NCBI GenBank assembly: GCA_020632715.1
Contig: JACKFA010000002.1
Location: 486,501-550,500 of the forward strand
DNA length: 64,000 nt
Reading direction: 5' to 3'
Source: Deltaproteobacteria bacterium
GTDB lineage: Bacteria; Myxococcota_A; UBA9042; PHBI01
Shown here piece after piece: positions 25,901 to 34,483 of the stretch. The notes under the pieces were generated by a model. The model was not told where the DNA came from, made no database searches, and saw only the letters and a list, made by a program, of their open reading frames with translations. A program made the position numbers and the translations under genes. Every line of letters starts with the position of its first letter. The stretch's first letter is position 1.

Positions 25901-27385
25901 TCACTCGTGGGCGCGGAGGGTCTCGCAGGACGTGGGGAAGCGCTGCGCGATCATCGGCTCGAGCACGAAGTCGTCGAGGATCGCGCGCTCGCGCTCGCCG
26001 AGCCGGTCGTAGGCGGCGTAGACGGCGCGCGCCGGCATGCGATCGGCCTCGGAGAGCCAGTTCGTCGCCCAGAGCCAGGAGCTGCCGAAGAAGCTCCGGC
26101 GCGGGAGCCCCGTCGCGTCCTTCGCCTCGGGGTAGAGCACGAGGAAGTGCTGCTCGTAGAGGCGCGTGATGCGGTCGTGCAGCGGGGCGAGCCCGGGGTC
26201 GACCCACCAGCGCCAGAGGCGACGGCGGAGGTACTTCCGCTCCTCGTCGGTGAGGTCGCGCGCGGCCTCGGCGAAGCGCGCCGGCTGCCGCTCGATCCAG
26301 TCGAGCCACGCGAGGCCCCAGACGGCCATGTGCGCCTTGTGGGTCGCGACGTCCTTCGCCTCCATGGCGAGGATCTGGTCGAGGATGGGCAGCGAGACGC
26401 CCACCCCGAGGAAGTCGAGGGCGTGCGCGATCTGGTAGGCTGGGCTCCGCATGAGGCGCGTCGTGTGCGCGACGCGGCGGAAGCAGTCGAGCTCCGGGGG
26501 GCGGTCGCTGCCCTCGCGGACCGCCCACTGCTCGAGGCACTCGGGGGTCGGCGCCTTCACGGCGGCCTCCTCCTGCGCGTGCTCGAGCTTCAGCATGTCG
26601 GGGACGGGGATGTCGACGAGCGCGCCGAGGCGCGCGTCGCTGAAGGGGTTCCGGAGGCCGGCGACCGCGGAGGGCTCCGTCGGGAGCGGGGCCGTCGGCG
26701 AGTCTCGGAGGGCGACGCCCGCCTCGAGCGCGGACGCCGGCAGCATCGGGTCCTTCCAGTGGGGCTCGCGCAGCGTGTCGAGGAGGGCGGCCTGCGCGAT
26801 GAGCGCCTCGCGGACCGCGGGGCGGAGGGCGTCGGCGCCGCTCGCGGCGGCGTCGGGGAGGCGGCGGAGGACGCTGTCGACGGGGCCCTCGGGGGCAGGC
26901 GGCGGGGTGTCGGGGCCGCCGGCGCCGTCGTCGCCGCGCGCGACCCGCGGCGCGGGCGGGCGGGGGCGCGGCTTCGGCTGCCACAGGCTCCGCTCGAGGT
27001 CCGTTCTACGCACGGTGTCGCTGACGACCTGCTCGCTGCAGGTCTGGACGCTCGTCTGCCCCTCGCCGCCGACCTTGCTCGTGCAGACGACGCGGCGCGC
27101 GCCGAGGCGCACCTGCACCTCGAGGCCGCCCGGGCTCGGGACGACGGCGACGGCGTCGTCCTGGCCGTCCCAGCCGTCGAAGGCGTTGACGAGAGCGGCG
27201 CGCACGCGCGGGTTGTCGAGCAGTCGCTCCGTCTCGGCGGGGGTGAGCGAGCCCTCGCGCGCGAGCTGCGCCCGGACGACGGGCTCGATCTCGGGCCAGG
27301 GCGCGGCGGCGCGCGCGATCGCCGGCGCGGCGAGCGCGAGCAGGATCATCGCGAGCTGAGCGGCGCGACGCCTCGACGCGTGCAC
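25901..27385 (-). CDS. Exported protein of unknown function
   Basis: A 494-residue protein. GTG 27385 follows GGGGACCTACC and opens a cleavable signal peptide (LAMILLALAAPAIARA). Two regions are visible: a small domain at about 28-130 with VVCTSKVGGEGQTSVQTCSE (possible disulfide), a Pro/Arg-rich linker, and a large helical domain from about 200 to the end, rich in Trp, Arg and Leu (RRRLWRWWVDPGLAPLHDRI). No catalytic motif is recognised. It ends 85 bp upstream of the GltB-like gene on the same strand, so the two may share a transcript. Confidence 0.7.
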   Translation of the reverse strand: MHASRRRAAQLAMILLALAAPAIARAAAPWPEIEPVVRAQLAREGSLTPAETERLLDNPRVRAALVNAFDGWDGQDDAVAVVPSPGGLEVQVRLGARRVVCTSKVGGEGQTSVQTCSEQVVSDTVRRTDLERSLWQPKPRPRPPAPRVARGDDGAGGPDTPPPAPEGPVDSVLRRLPDAAASGADALRPAVREALIAQAALLDTLREPHWKDPMLPASALEAGVALRDSPTAPLPTEPSAVAGLRNPFSDARLGALVDIPVPDMLKLEHAQEEAAVKAPTPECLEQWAVREGSDRPPELDCFRRVAHTTRLMRSPAYQIAHALDFLGVGVSLPILDQILAMEAKDVATHKAHMAVWGLAWLDWIERQPARFAEAARDLTDEERKYLRRRLWRWWVDPGLAPLHDRITRLYEQHFLVLYPEAKDATGLPRRSFFGSSWLWATNWLSEADRMPARAVYAAYDRLGERERAILDDFVLEPMIAQRFPTSCETLRAHE

Positions 27386-27517
27386 GGTAGGTCCCCGGTC
27401 CGTGGGCCAAACGATTCTAGACCGCGCCGCCGGGCCGGATATTCAAGAAATCGTGCCGGGGTCCGCGCGACGGCCACGTGGGCGGTCGAGCGGGCGATCG
27501 GGGGGGCCGCCGGCGCG

Positions 27518-28291
27518 TCAGTCGGCGAGCGTGACCACGACCGGGGCGTGGTCGGACGGGGCGAGGTCGTCCTTCTTCTTCCGCCACTCGCGCTCGACCC
27601 AGGCCTCCTGCACGCGCGCGGCGGCCGGCGGCGTCATGAGCACGTGGTCGATGCGCATCCCCTGGCGCTTGTGGAAGGCGCCGCCGCGGTAGTCCCAGAA
27701 GGTGTGCGTGCCGGCGGGGACGCGCGGGCGGACGACGTCCTCGAGGCCGAGGGCCTCGATCTTCGCCCAGCGCGCGTGCTCCTCGGGGTGGAAGCTCGGC
27801 ACGTTCACGAAGAGCGCGGGATCCCAGACGTCCGCGGGCAGCGGCGCGACGTTCAGGTCGCCCATGAGGACCCAGGGCTCGGCCGGGTCCACGCGCGCGC
27901 CGAGCCAGTCGATGAGCCCGTCGTAGAAGGCGAGCTTGTACGGGAACTTGGGCGACTCGACCGACTGCCCCTGCGGACAGTAGAGGTTCACGAAGCGGAC
28001 CCCGCCGATGGTCGCCGCGATCGCGCGGGCCTCGCCTTCCTCGACCGCGCCGAGCGGCGTCTCGACCGCGTCGATGGGGCGCTTCGAGGCGATGAGGACG
28101 CCGTTCCACTGGCGCTGCGCGTGGATCGCGAGCTGGTAGCCGCGCGCCGTGAAGAGGTCGCGCGGGACGAGCTCTTCCTCGAGCTTGAGCTCCTGGATGC
28201 AGAGAACGTCGGGCTCGAGCGCGTCGAGGAAGCGCGCGACGAAGCCCTCGCGCGCCTTCAGCGAGTTCACGTTCCAGGTGACGATCTTCAT
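27518..28291 (-). CDS. xthA: Exodeoxyribonuclease III
   Basis: A 257-residue member of the exonuclease/endonuclease/phosphatase family, the usual ExoIII length. It acts on abasic sites and 3' ends in base excision repair. Motifs: TWNVNSLKAR (Asn), CIQELKLEEE (metal-binding Glu), NLYCPQGQSVES, MGDLNVAP (Asp/Asn), FWDYRGGAFHKRQGMRIDHV and LAPSDHAPVVV (catalytic Asp-His). GGAGGAGCCGCCG precedes ATG 28291. Its 130-bp divergent region with the AarF gene has no obvious LexA-type box. A second, distinct ExoIII-type gene is at 33414. Confidence 0.95.
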   Translation of the reverse strand: MKIVTWNVNSLKAREGFVARFLDALEPDVLCIQELKLEEELVPRDLFTARGYQLAIHAQRQWNGVLIASKRPIDAVETPLGAVEEGEARAIAATIGGVRFVNLYCPQGQSVESPKFPYKLAFYDGLIDWLGARVDPAEPWVLMGDLNVAPLPADVWDPALFVNVPSFHPEEHARWAKIEALGLEDVVRPRVPAGTHTFWDYRGGAFHKRQGMRIDHVLMTPPAAARVQEAWVEREWRKKKDDLAPSDHAPVVVTLAD

Positions 28292-28423
28292 CGGCGGCTC
28301 CTCCGTGTGCGCGCCCTGGCTACCACGTCGGGCCGCCGATGTCGTGGTCTCCGCGGCGCCGCGGGACGGCCCCGGGCCCCGCGGCTGCCCGCCGCTCCGT
28401 TGACGAGGACGGGGCGAGCCCCG

Positions 28424-29857
28424 ATGCTCTCCCGCATGAGCGACACGAAGGTCGGGAGCAGCCGTCTCGGGCGTTTGACGCGCCTCGGGTGGCTCGGCGG
28501 CCGCGCCCTGCCCACGGCGTGGAAGCAGCTGAAGGGCGTCGTCGACGCCCCGGAGGGCGGCCGCGGGCGCGCCGCGGAGCGCTTCGCGAAAAAGCACGCC
28601 GACCTCGCCGACAAGGCGTTCCGCACGCTCGGCGACATGAAGGGGGTCGCGCTCAAGGTCGGGCAGATGATCTCGTACATGGACGGGGTCGTGCCGCCCG
28701 AGCTCTCGGGGCTCTATCAGGACGTCCTCTCGCGCCTCCAGCACGCCGCTCCCGCGCTCCGCTGGTCGGCCATCCGCCCCGTGCTCGAGGCCGAGATCGG
28801 GCCGGTCGAGCGCACGTTCGCGTCCTTCGAGGAGGCGCCCTTCGCGGCGGCCTCGATCGGCCAGGTGCACCGCGCGGTGCTGCGCGACGGCGCGGCCGTG
28901 GCCGTGAAGATCCAGTACCCCGGGGTCGACCGCGCGATGCGCTCCGACCTCAAGAACGCCGAGCTCTTCCAGACGATGGCGACGCCGTTCATGAGCGTCA
29001 TCGGCGCCGGGAAGGCCACGCGCAAGTACATGCGCGAGGTCATGGCGGAGGTGCAGGCGCGTCTCCTCGAGGAGCTCGACTACGAGCGCGAGGCCGCCAT
29101 GCAGGAGCGCTTCCGCGCGCTCCTCGCGGGGGACGCCGAGGTCCGCGTGCCGCGCGTCTTCACGGCGTCGTCGTCGCGGAAGGTGCTCGTGAGCGAGCTC
29201 ATCGTGGGGCGGAGCCTCCAGGACGTCGCCGACGCCGACGACCAGGCGGCGCGCGACCGCTACGGGCGGATCCTCACGCGGACGCTCCTCCACTGCCTCC
29301 ACGTGCTCGGGCTCTTCAACGCCGATCCGCACCCCGGCAACTACCTCTTCCCGGGCGACGGCAGCGTCTGCCTCCTCGACTTCGGCTGCGTGAAGGAGAT
29401 CCCCGGCTGGATGCGCGACGACATGGAGCGGAACCTCCGCCTCGCGCTCGCCGCCACGCGCAGCGGCGCCGACGCCGACTGGACCGCGTTCGACCGGCAG
29501 CTCGGGCGCGCGCTCCGCCTCGACGCCCTCGACCCGCAGCTCTTCCGGATCTACCGCGAGTTCTACCTCTACGTGCTGCGCCCGGCGCTCACCGAGGGCC
29601 CGTTCGACTTCACGAGCGCCTACACGCGCGAGTCGTTCGACCGCGTCTTCGAGGCCGTGCGCGACCAGGTCTTCGGGAAGGGCGTCATGCCGCGCGTCCC
29701 CGAGGTGCCGCCGATCCCGCCCGACTACACCTTCCTGAACCGCGTGCAGTGGGGCTTCTACTCGATCCTCGCGATCCTGCGCGCGCAGGTCGACTGGCAC
29801 GCGCTCCTCCCGGCGACCCTGCGCGACGGGCTTCCCGAGGCGGCGCCCGCGCGCTAA
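28424..29857 (+). CDS. ABC1/AarF (UbiB) family atypical kinase
   Basis: A 477-residue ADCK/UbiB family protein. Hallmarks are present: KVGQMISYMD (KxGQ extension), AAASIGQVHRAVL (Ala-rich loop replacing the P-loop), AVKIQYPG (Lys), LLEELDYEREA (Glu pair), FNADPHPGNYLF (catalytic region) and LLDFGCVKEI (DFG). Members support ubiquinone or other isoprenoid lipid biology and may act as ATPases rather than protein kinases. There is no C-terminal membrane pair as in UbiB; the last 45 residues are only moderately hydrophobic. ATG 28424 was chosen; ATG 28436 is possible. Confidence 0.92.
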   Translation: MLSRMSDTKVGSSRLGRLTRLGWLGGRALPTAWKQLKGVVDAPEGGRGRAAERFAKKHADLADKAFRTLGDMKGVALKVGQMISYMDGVVPPELSGLYQDVLSRLQHAAPALRWSAIRPVLEAEIGPVERTFASFEEAPFAAASIGQVHRAVLRDGAAVAVKIQYPGVDRAMRSDLKNAELFQTMATPFMSVIGAGKATRKYMREVMAEVQARLLEELDYEREAAMQERFRALLAGDAEVRVPRVFTASSSRKVLVSELIVGRSLQDVADADDQAARDRYGRILTRTLLHCLHVLGLFNADPHPGNYLFPGDGSVCLLDFGCVKEIPGWMRDDMERNLRLALAATRSGADADWTAFDRQLGRALRLDALDPQLFRIYREFYLYVLRPALTEGPFDFTSAYTRESFDRVFEAVRDQVFGKGVMPRVPEVPPIPPDYTFLNRVQWGFYSILAILRAQVDWHALLPATLRDGLPEAAPAR

Positions 29858-29891
29858 CGTCGGCGGCCGGTGCTCCAGAGGAGGCGGCGCG

Positions 29892-30761
29892 ATGAAGTGG
29901 CAGCGCGGATATCGCAGCGAGAACGTCGAGGATCGGCGCGGCGGCGGCGGCGGCGGGGGCGTCCTCGGCGGCGGCCGGCGCGGCGTCGCGGTCGCGGGCG
30001 GCGGCGGCATCGTGGCGCTCGTGTTGGCGCTCCTCTTCGGGACGGACGTCTTCTCCGGGGGCGGCGGCGCGAGCCTCGGCGGCGGCGGCGCGCCCGTCGC
30101 GCCCGCGGGAGGGGCCCCGGCCGACGACGACGCCAAGGCCTTCGTGAGCTTCGTGCTCGACGACGTCCAGGGCGAGTGGGACAAGCAGTTCCGCGCCATG
30201 GGCCGCCGCTACGAGCCCGCGAAGCTCGTGCTCTTCACGGGCGAGGTGGCGTCGGCGTGCGGCGGGGCGACCGCGGCGGTGGGGCCGTTCTACTGCCCGG
30301 GCGACAACAAGGCCTACATCGACCTCAGCTTCTACGACGACCTGCGCTCGCGCTTCGGCGCGCCCGGCGACTTCGCGCAGGCTTACGTGCTCGCGCACGA
30401 GATCGGCCACCACGTGCAGACGCTCCTGGGCGTGTCGGCGATGGTCGACCAGCTGAACCGGAAGGACCCGCGGCAGATGAACCGCAACTCGGTGAAGCAG
30501 GAGCTGCAGGCGGACTGCCTCGCCGGGATCTGGGCCCACGGGACGAGCCAGCGGAAGCTCCTCGAGGCCGGCGACATCGAGGAGGGGCTGAACGCGGCCG
30601 CCGCCATCGGCGACGACACGCTCCAGAAGCGCGCCACCGGGAAGGTGATGCCCGAGCGCTTCACCCACGGCACCTCCGCGCAGCGCGTGCGCTGGTTCAA
30701 GCGCGGCTACGAGAGCGGCAAGGTCGAGGACTGCGACACCTTCGCCGCCTCGAGCCTCTGA
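29892..30761 (+). CDS. YpfJ-family neutral zinc metallopeptidase
   Basis: A 289-residue protein of the PF04228 type. A Gly-rich basic N-terminus (SENVEDRRGGGGGGGV) precedes a membrane helix at about 36-50 and a Gly-rich linker; the catalytic domain lies outside the membrane. LAHEIGHHVQTLLGVS is the HEXXH zinc site, QELQADCLAGIWAH contributes the third ligand Glu, and the end MPERFTHGTSAQRVRWFKRG is a family signature. Cys pairs are present (ACGG/YCPG). Substrate unknown. GAGGAGGCGGCGCG precedes ATG 29892. Only 35 bp after the AarF gene, so probably co-transcribed. Confidence 0.95.
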   Translation: MKWQRGYRSENVEDRRGGGGGGGVLGGGRRGVAVAGGGGIVALVLALLFGTDVFSGGGGASLGGGGAPVAPAGGAPADDDAKAFVSFVLDDVQGEWDKQFRAMGRRYEPAKLVLFTGEVASACGGATAAVGPFYCPGDNKAYIDLSFYDDLRSRFGAPGDFAQAYVLAHEIGHHVQTLLGVSAMVDQLNRKDPRQMNRNSVKQELQADCLAGIWAHGTSQRKLLEAGDIEEGLNAAAAIGDDTLQKRATGKVMPERFTHGTSAQRVRWFKRGYESGKVEDCDTFAASSL

Positions 30762-30764
30762 CGG

Positions 30765-31742
30765 TCAGCCGGCCGAGAGGCGCGCGAGCGCGGCCTCCCG
30801 CCAGGCGGCGTGCGCGACGTACCAGGCGACCGTCTCCGGGAGGGCGTCGACGAGGCGTCGGCGCGGCGTGACGCCGAGCTCGCGCGCGATCTTCGAGGCG
30901 TCGAGCGCGTAGCGGCGATCGTGCCCGGGGCGGTCGGTCACGTGGGCGATGAGCGACTCCGGGCGCCCGGCCGCCGCGAGGATCGCGCGCACGACCGCGA
31001 GGTTCGGGACCTCGTCGGGCCCGGCGACGTGATAGACGGCGCCTGGGTCGCCCGCGTCGAGGACGCGCTCGAGGGCGTCACAGCAGTCGTCGACGTGGAG
31101 CCAGGTCCGCACCTGCCGGCCGTCGCCGTAGACTGGGAGCGGCTCATTGTGCAGTGCACGCGAGATGCACAGCGGGATGAGCTTCTCGGGCGATTGATAA
31201 GGGCCGTAGTTGTTTGTGCAGCGCACAATCATCGCGGCGTAGCCGTGGGTCTCACGCCACGCGCCGACGAGGTGATCGGCCGCCGCCTTGGACGCCGCGT
31301 AGGGTGAGCGGGGCGCGAGCGGGGCGTCCTCGCGCCAGGGCGCCGCGTCGGGCGCGAGCTCGCCGTAGACCTCGTCGGTCGACATGTGCACGAACCGCGC
31401 GACGCCCGCCGCGCGCGCGGCGGAGAGCAGGGTCGCCGTGCCGAGGACGTTCGTCCGGAGGAAGGCGTCGGGGCCGGCGATCGACCGGTCGACGTGGGTC
31501 TCGGCCGCGAGGTGGACGACGGCCCTGACGCCGTGGTCGCGGAGCACGCGGTCGACGAGGGCGCGGTCGCCGACGTCGCCGACGACCAGCGTCACGCCGG
31601 GGAGGCCCGCGACGTTGTCGGCGCAGCCCGCGTAGGTCAGGGCGTCGAGCACGACGACGGGCTCGTCGGGGGCGTGCGCGCGCCGGCGCCGGACGAGGTT
31701 CGTCCCGATGAAGCCCGCCCCGCCGGTGACGAGAAGCGTCAT
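30765..31742 (-). CDS. rfbB: dTDP-glucose 4,6-dehydratase
   Basis: A 325-residue short-chain dehydrogenase of the extended type, normal length. It converts dTDP-glucose to the 4-keto-6-deoxy sugar used for rhamnose and other surface sugars. Motifs: TGGAGFIG (NAD), HLAAETHVDRSI, MSTDEVYGEL (Ser/Thr-Asp-Glu typical of this enzyme), YAASKAA (Tyr-Lys), RCTNNYGPYQSPEKLIP and GDGRQVRTWLHVDD. RRRRAHAPDEP replaces the usual short loop after the first helix, but nothing essential is missing. No rfbA, C or D is adjacent. It begins 20 bp after the TerB-type gene's stop on the same strand. Confidence 0.93.
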   Translation of the reverse strand: MTLLVTGGAGFIGTNLVRRRRAHAPDEPVVVLDALTYAGCADNVAGLPGVTLVVGDVGDRALVDRVLRDHGVRAVVHLAAETHVDRSIAGPDAFLRTNVLGTATLLSAARAAGVARFVHMSTDEVYGELAPDAAPWREDAPLAPRSPYAASKAAADHLVGAWRETHGYAAMIVRCTNNYGPYQSPEKLIPLCISRALHNEPLPVYGDGRQVRTWLHVDDCCDALERVLDAGDPGAVYHVAGPDEVPNLAVVRAILAAAGRPESLIAHVTDRPGHDRRYALDASKIARELGVTPRRRLVDALPETVAWYVAHAAWREAALARLSAG

Positions 31743-31761
31743 GCCCGCGCCGCCAGCCGCG

Positions 31762-33312
31762 TCAGCGGCGGCTGTCCGTCGCCATGTTGGCGCGGACGAG
31801 GGCGGCCTTCGCGTCCTCGATGTAGAGGTCGAGGAGGTCGGCGAGCTCGCGCAGGTGCTGGTGCTCGCCCGGGGCGATGACGCCGTCGACGAGGGCCATG
31901 ATGGCGGCCTGCTCGAAGACGTGCAGGCGGAGCTCGTAGTCGGGGAGCTCCTCGGCGGTGGGGAGCGGCGGTGCGACCTTGTCGCGCACGAGCGCGTAGA
32001 TGTGCTGGCGCGAGCGCGGGTCGAGGCGCAGGATCCGCACGAGCTGCTCGATGCGGCGCTCCTCGACGGCGGCGAGGTGCCCGTCCGAGAGCGCCGTCGC
32101 GACCACGGTCTCGACGACCCGCAGCCGCTCCGCCTCCGGGCGCGACGTGAGCTGGACCTCCTGCGGCGCGTCGCTCGCGCGGTAGCTCCCGGTCGCGGTC
32201 CGCTGCCGCGCCGGGCGGTCGTCGCGCGCGTCGCGGCTCGTCTCACCGCCGCCTCGCTCCTCGCGCGGCGTCGGGCGGCGGGCCCCGTGATCGGTCGGCG
32301 GCCGCTCCCGGCGCGTCGACGCCGGCTCGGGGCGGGCGTGGTGCACGGGCTCCGGGCGCTGGTGGTGGCCCGAGCTCGGCCGCTCGTGGCGCGCCGAGCG
32401 CGGGGGCGGCTCGGGGGCGCGCGCGGTCTCGGAACGCCGGTCGTCCCGACGGGCGCTCCGATCGTCGTCGTAGCCGTGGTCGTCGCGGCGGCGGTCGTCA
32501 TGATGACCGGGCTCGGGGCGCGCGGCGGCCAGCGCGGCGCGGCGGTTGCTGCGCCCGCGGCGCGAGAGCGGGTGGTCGTCGTCCTCGACGGGGGCGCGGC
32601 GCGGGGCGGGCTCGTCCTCCTCCTCGTCGACGTAGGCGCGGATGAAGCCGGTCTTGTCGTCGTCCTCGCCGCGGTCGCGCATGGCGCTCCGCGCGGCGGC
32701 CTGGCGGTCCTCGTCGGCGAGCGCCGCCTTGGCGTCGCGGAGCCGGCGCGCGCGCTTCGGCTTGTCGATGAGCCACTTCGGCGGCTCGCCGCCGCGCTCG
32801 TCGGCCCCGAAGCGCTCGTCGTCGGCGCGATCGGCGGCGCGCGCCGCCTCGAGCACCGCCTGCGCGGCCGCGGCGAGGCCGTCCTCGGGGACCTCGGCCG
32901 GGAGGCCGAGCTCGAGCCCGAGGCGGCGGCACATGCGCGTGAGCGTCACGTAGGCGTCGACGAGCACGGCCCAGTGGCGCTCGCGGAAGCTCTTGATGTC
33001 GTCGTGCTCGAGGTGCTCCATCGCCGTCAGCGCCATGAAGTCGACGCGCTGCTCGCACGCCCGCGCGATGCGGCGCGACGCGACGAGCCCGTCGGCCCAG
33101 GCGTAGAGGTGGAGCGCCACCATCATCGGCGCGTAGTGCGGCGGGTAGGCGAGGTTCCCCTCGTAGCTCGCGGCGATCGCGTCGAGGTCGAGCGCCTCGC
33201 GCGCGAAGTCGCAGAGGAAGTCGGCGAGGTGCCCGGGCGGGACCTTGTCGTGCACCGAGGGGTGCAGGAGCCACTGCTTGTCGACTTCCCACGGGCTGTA
33301 CGCGCGCGCCAT
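31762..33312 (-). CDS. Fusion of transposase-type (DUF772) N-terminus and TerB-like C-terminus
   Basis: A 516-residue protein in three parts. Residues 20-130 match the N-terminal domain of IS1182/IS5-type transposases: HLADFLCDFAREALDLDAIA, YPPHYAPMMVALHLYAWADG, SRRIARACEQRVDFMALTAM and FRERHWAVLVDAY. The DDE catalytic half is absent. Residues 170-390 are a disordered, highly charged Arg/Asp/His/Pro region. Residues 400-505 hold two TerB-like acidic helical units (ALSDGHLAAVEERRIEQLVR and ALVDGVIAPGEHQHLRELAD). This looks like a domesticated transposase DNA-binding domain joined to a TerB module; the function is unknown. It is not flanked by inverted repeats. Same strand and 20 bp upstream of rfbB. 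Confidence 0.8.
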   Translation of the reverse strand: MARAYSPWEVDKQWLLHPSVHDKVPPGHLADFLCDFAREALDLDAIAASYEGNLAYPPHYAPMMVALHLYAWADGLVASRRIARACEQRVDFMALTAMEHLEHDDIKSFRERHWAVLVDAYVTLTRMCRRLGLELGLPAEVPEDGLAAAAQAVLEAARAADRADDERFGADERGGEPPKWLIDKPKRARRLRDAKAALADEDRQAAARSAMRDRGEDDDKTGFIRAYVDEEEDEPAPRRAPVEDDDHPLSRRGRSNRRAALAAARPEPGHHDDRRRDDHGYDDDRSARRDDRRSETARAPEPPPRSARHERPSSGHHQRPEPVHHARPEPASTRRERPPTDHGARRPTPREERGGGETSRDARDDRPARQRTATGSYRASDAPQEVQLTSRPEAERLRVVETVVATALSDGHLAAVEERRIEQLVRILRLDPRSRQHIYALVRDKVAPPLPTAEELPDYELRLHVFEQAAIMALVDGVIAPGEHQHLRELADLLDLYIEDAKAALVRANMATDSRR

Positions 33313-33413
33313 GCCGGAGAGCTTCCGCCAACGGCGACGGCCGCGTCAACCCGCTTCCCGGGCGCCGACGCGAGGGTCGACACCGGGCCCGCGCCGGGGC
33401 TATATGGCCCCCG

Positions 33414-34226
33414 ATGCGCGTCGTGTCCTGGAACGTGAACGGTCTCCGCGCCATCGCGAAGAAGGGGTTCTCGCGGTGGCTGCGCGGCTCCGGGGCAGCC
33501 CTCGCCGCGGTGCAGGAGGTGCGGGCGCGTCACGATCAGCTCCCCGCCTCGCTCGCGAGGCCCCGCGGCCTCTCGTTCCACCTCGCGGCCGCCGAGCGCC
33601 CGGGCTACAGCGGCGTCGGGCTCTACGCGGCGCGCGGCTACGCCCCGGACCACGTCGAGACCGCGCTCGGCGAGCCCCACCTCGACGCGGAGGGGCGCTT
33701 CCTGCTCGCGCGCGTCGGGCGCCTCACGGTCGTGAGCGCCTATTTCCCGAACGGGAACGGCAAGGACCGCGACAACAGCCGGATCCCCTACAAGCTCGAC
33801 TTCTACCGCGCCGTGTTCGACCGTCTCGAGGCCGCGCGCGCCGCCGGCGAGCCGGTCCTCGTCATGGGCGACTTCAACACGTCCCCCGAGGACATCGATC
33901 TCGCGCGCCCGCGCTCGAACCAGAAGACCAGCGGGTTCACGCCGCCCGAGCGCGCGGACTTCCGGCGGCACCTCGCGCGCGGCTGGGTCGACACGTTCCG
34001 GCACCGCCACCCGGACGCCGCCGGGCGCTACACGTGGTGGAGCCAGCGGAAGGGCGTGCGCGAGAAGAACGTCGGCTGGCGACTCGACTTCGTGCTCGCC
34101 TCGCCCGGCGCGATGCCGTTCGTGCGCGACGCGTTCATCGAGGACCACGTCCTCGGGAGCGACCACTGCCCGGTCGGCGTGGTGCTCGACCCGGCGGTCC
34201 TCGGTCGGGAGGAGACGAGCTCATGA
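33414..34226 (+). CDS. Second exodeoxyribonuclease III, AP-endonuclease type
   Basis: A 270-residue protein of the same superfamily as the gene at 27518 but from another branch. VSWNVNGLRAIAKKGFSRWL, AVQEVRARHDQLP, YFPNGNGKDRDNSRIPYKLD, MGDFNTSPEDIDLARPRSNQ, GRYTWWSQRKGVREKNVGWR and GSDHCPVGVVL are present; the DLARP and YTWWS features are those of the APE1-like group. So AP endonuclease activity in base excision repair is expected. The end of the gene (ATGA) overlaps a small ORF, so the two are translationally coupled. It diverges from the TerB fusion gene with 100 bp between. Confidence 0.93.
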   Translation: MRVVSWNVNGLRAIAKKGFSRWLRGSGAALAAVQEVRARHDQLPASLARPRGLSFHLAAAERPGYSGVGLYAARGYAPDHVETALGEPHLDAEGRFLLARVGRLTVVSAYFPNGNGKDRDNSRIPYKLDFYRAVFDRLEAARAAGEPVLVMGDFNTSPEDIDLARPRSNQKTSGFTPPERADFRRHLARGWVDTFRHRHPDAAGRYTWWSQRKGVREKNVGWRLDFVLASPGAMPFVRDAFIEDHVLGSDHCPVGVVLDPAVLGREETSS

Positions 34227-34474
34227 CCATGCACAAGGCCGTCGCGCGCGACCTCCTCAAGAAGGCCGGCTGGACGGAGCCGCAGATCACCATGGCGCTC
34301 CGCATCATCGCCTACGACGGCGCGCGCTCCGCCGCGCAGATCGCCCCGGTCGTGCTCGCGTTCGCCGACCGCAGCGAGGACGCGGGGGAGGCGGCGGTCT
34401 ACCGAGCGCTCGCGCAGCGCCTCACCGACGATCCGCGCGAGGCCGACGCCCTCTGGGCGCTCCGCGGGTGGTGA
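34223..34474 (+). CDS. Small protein of unknown function coupled to the AP endonuclease
   Basis: An 83-residue soluble protein, mostly helical (VARDLLKKAGWTEPQITMAL ... AVYRALAQRLTDDPREADAL). It starts at ATG 34223 within the stop of the nuclease gene, with GGGAGGAGACGAGC upstream, so it is very likely translated. No family recognised. Its size and coupling make a small partner of the nuclease possible, but nothing in the sequence shows this. Confidence 0.6.
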   Translation: MTMHKAVARDLLKKAGWTEPQITMALRIIAYDGARSAAQIAPVVLAFADRSEDAGEAAVYRALAQRLTDDPREADALWALRGW

Positions 34475-34483
34475 CTTCCCCGC

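Noticed and set aside
24257..28423. Very long plus-strand ORF upstream of the AarF gene
   Set aside because: It is the complement of four real minus-strand genes; only the part from 28424 is a real gene.
31762..33312. Intact insertion sequence
   Set aside because: Only the N-terminal domain of a transposase is present; the DDE part and terminal inverted repeats are missing.
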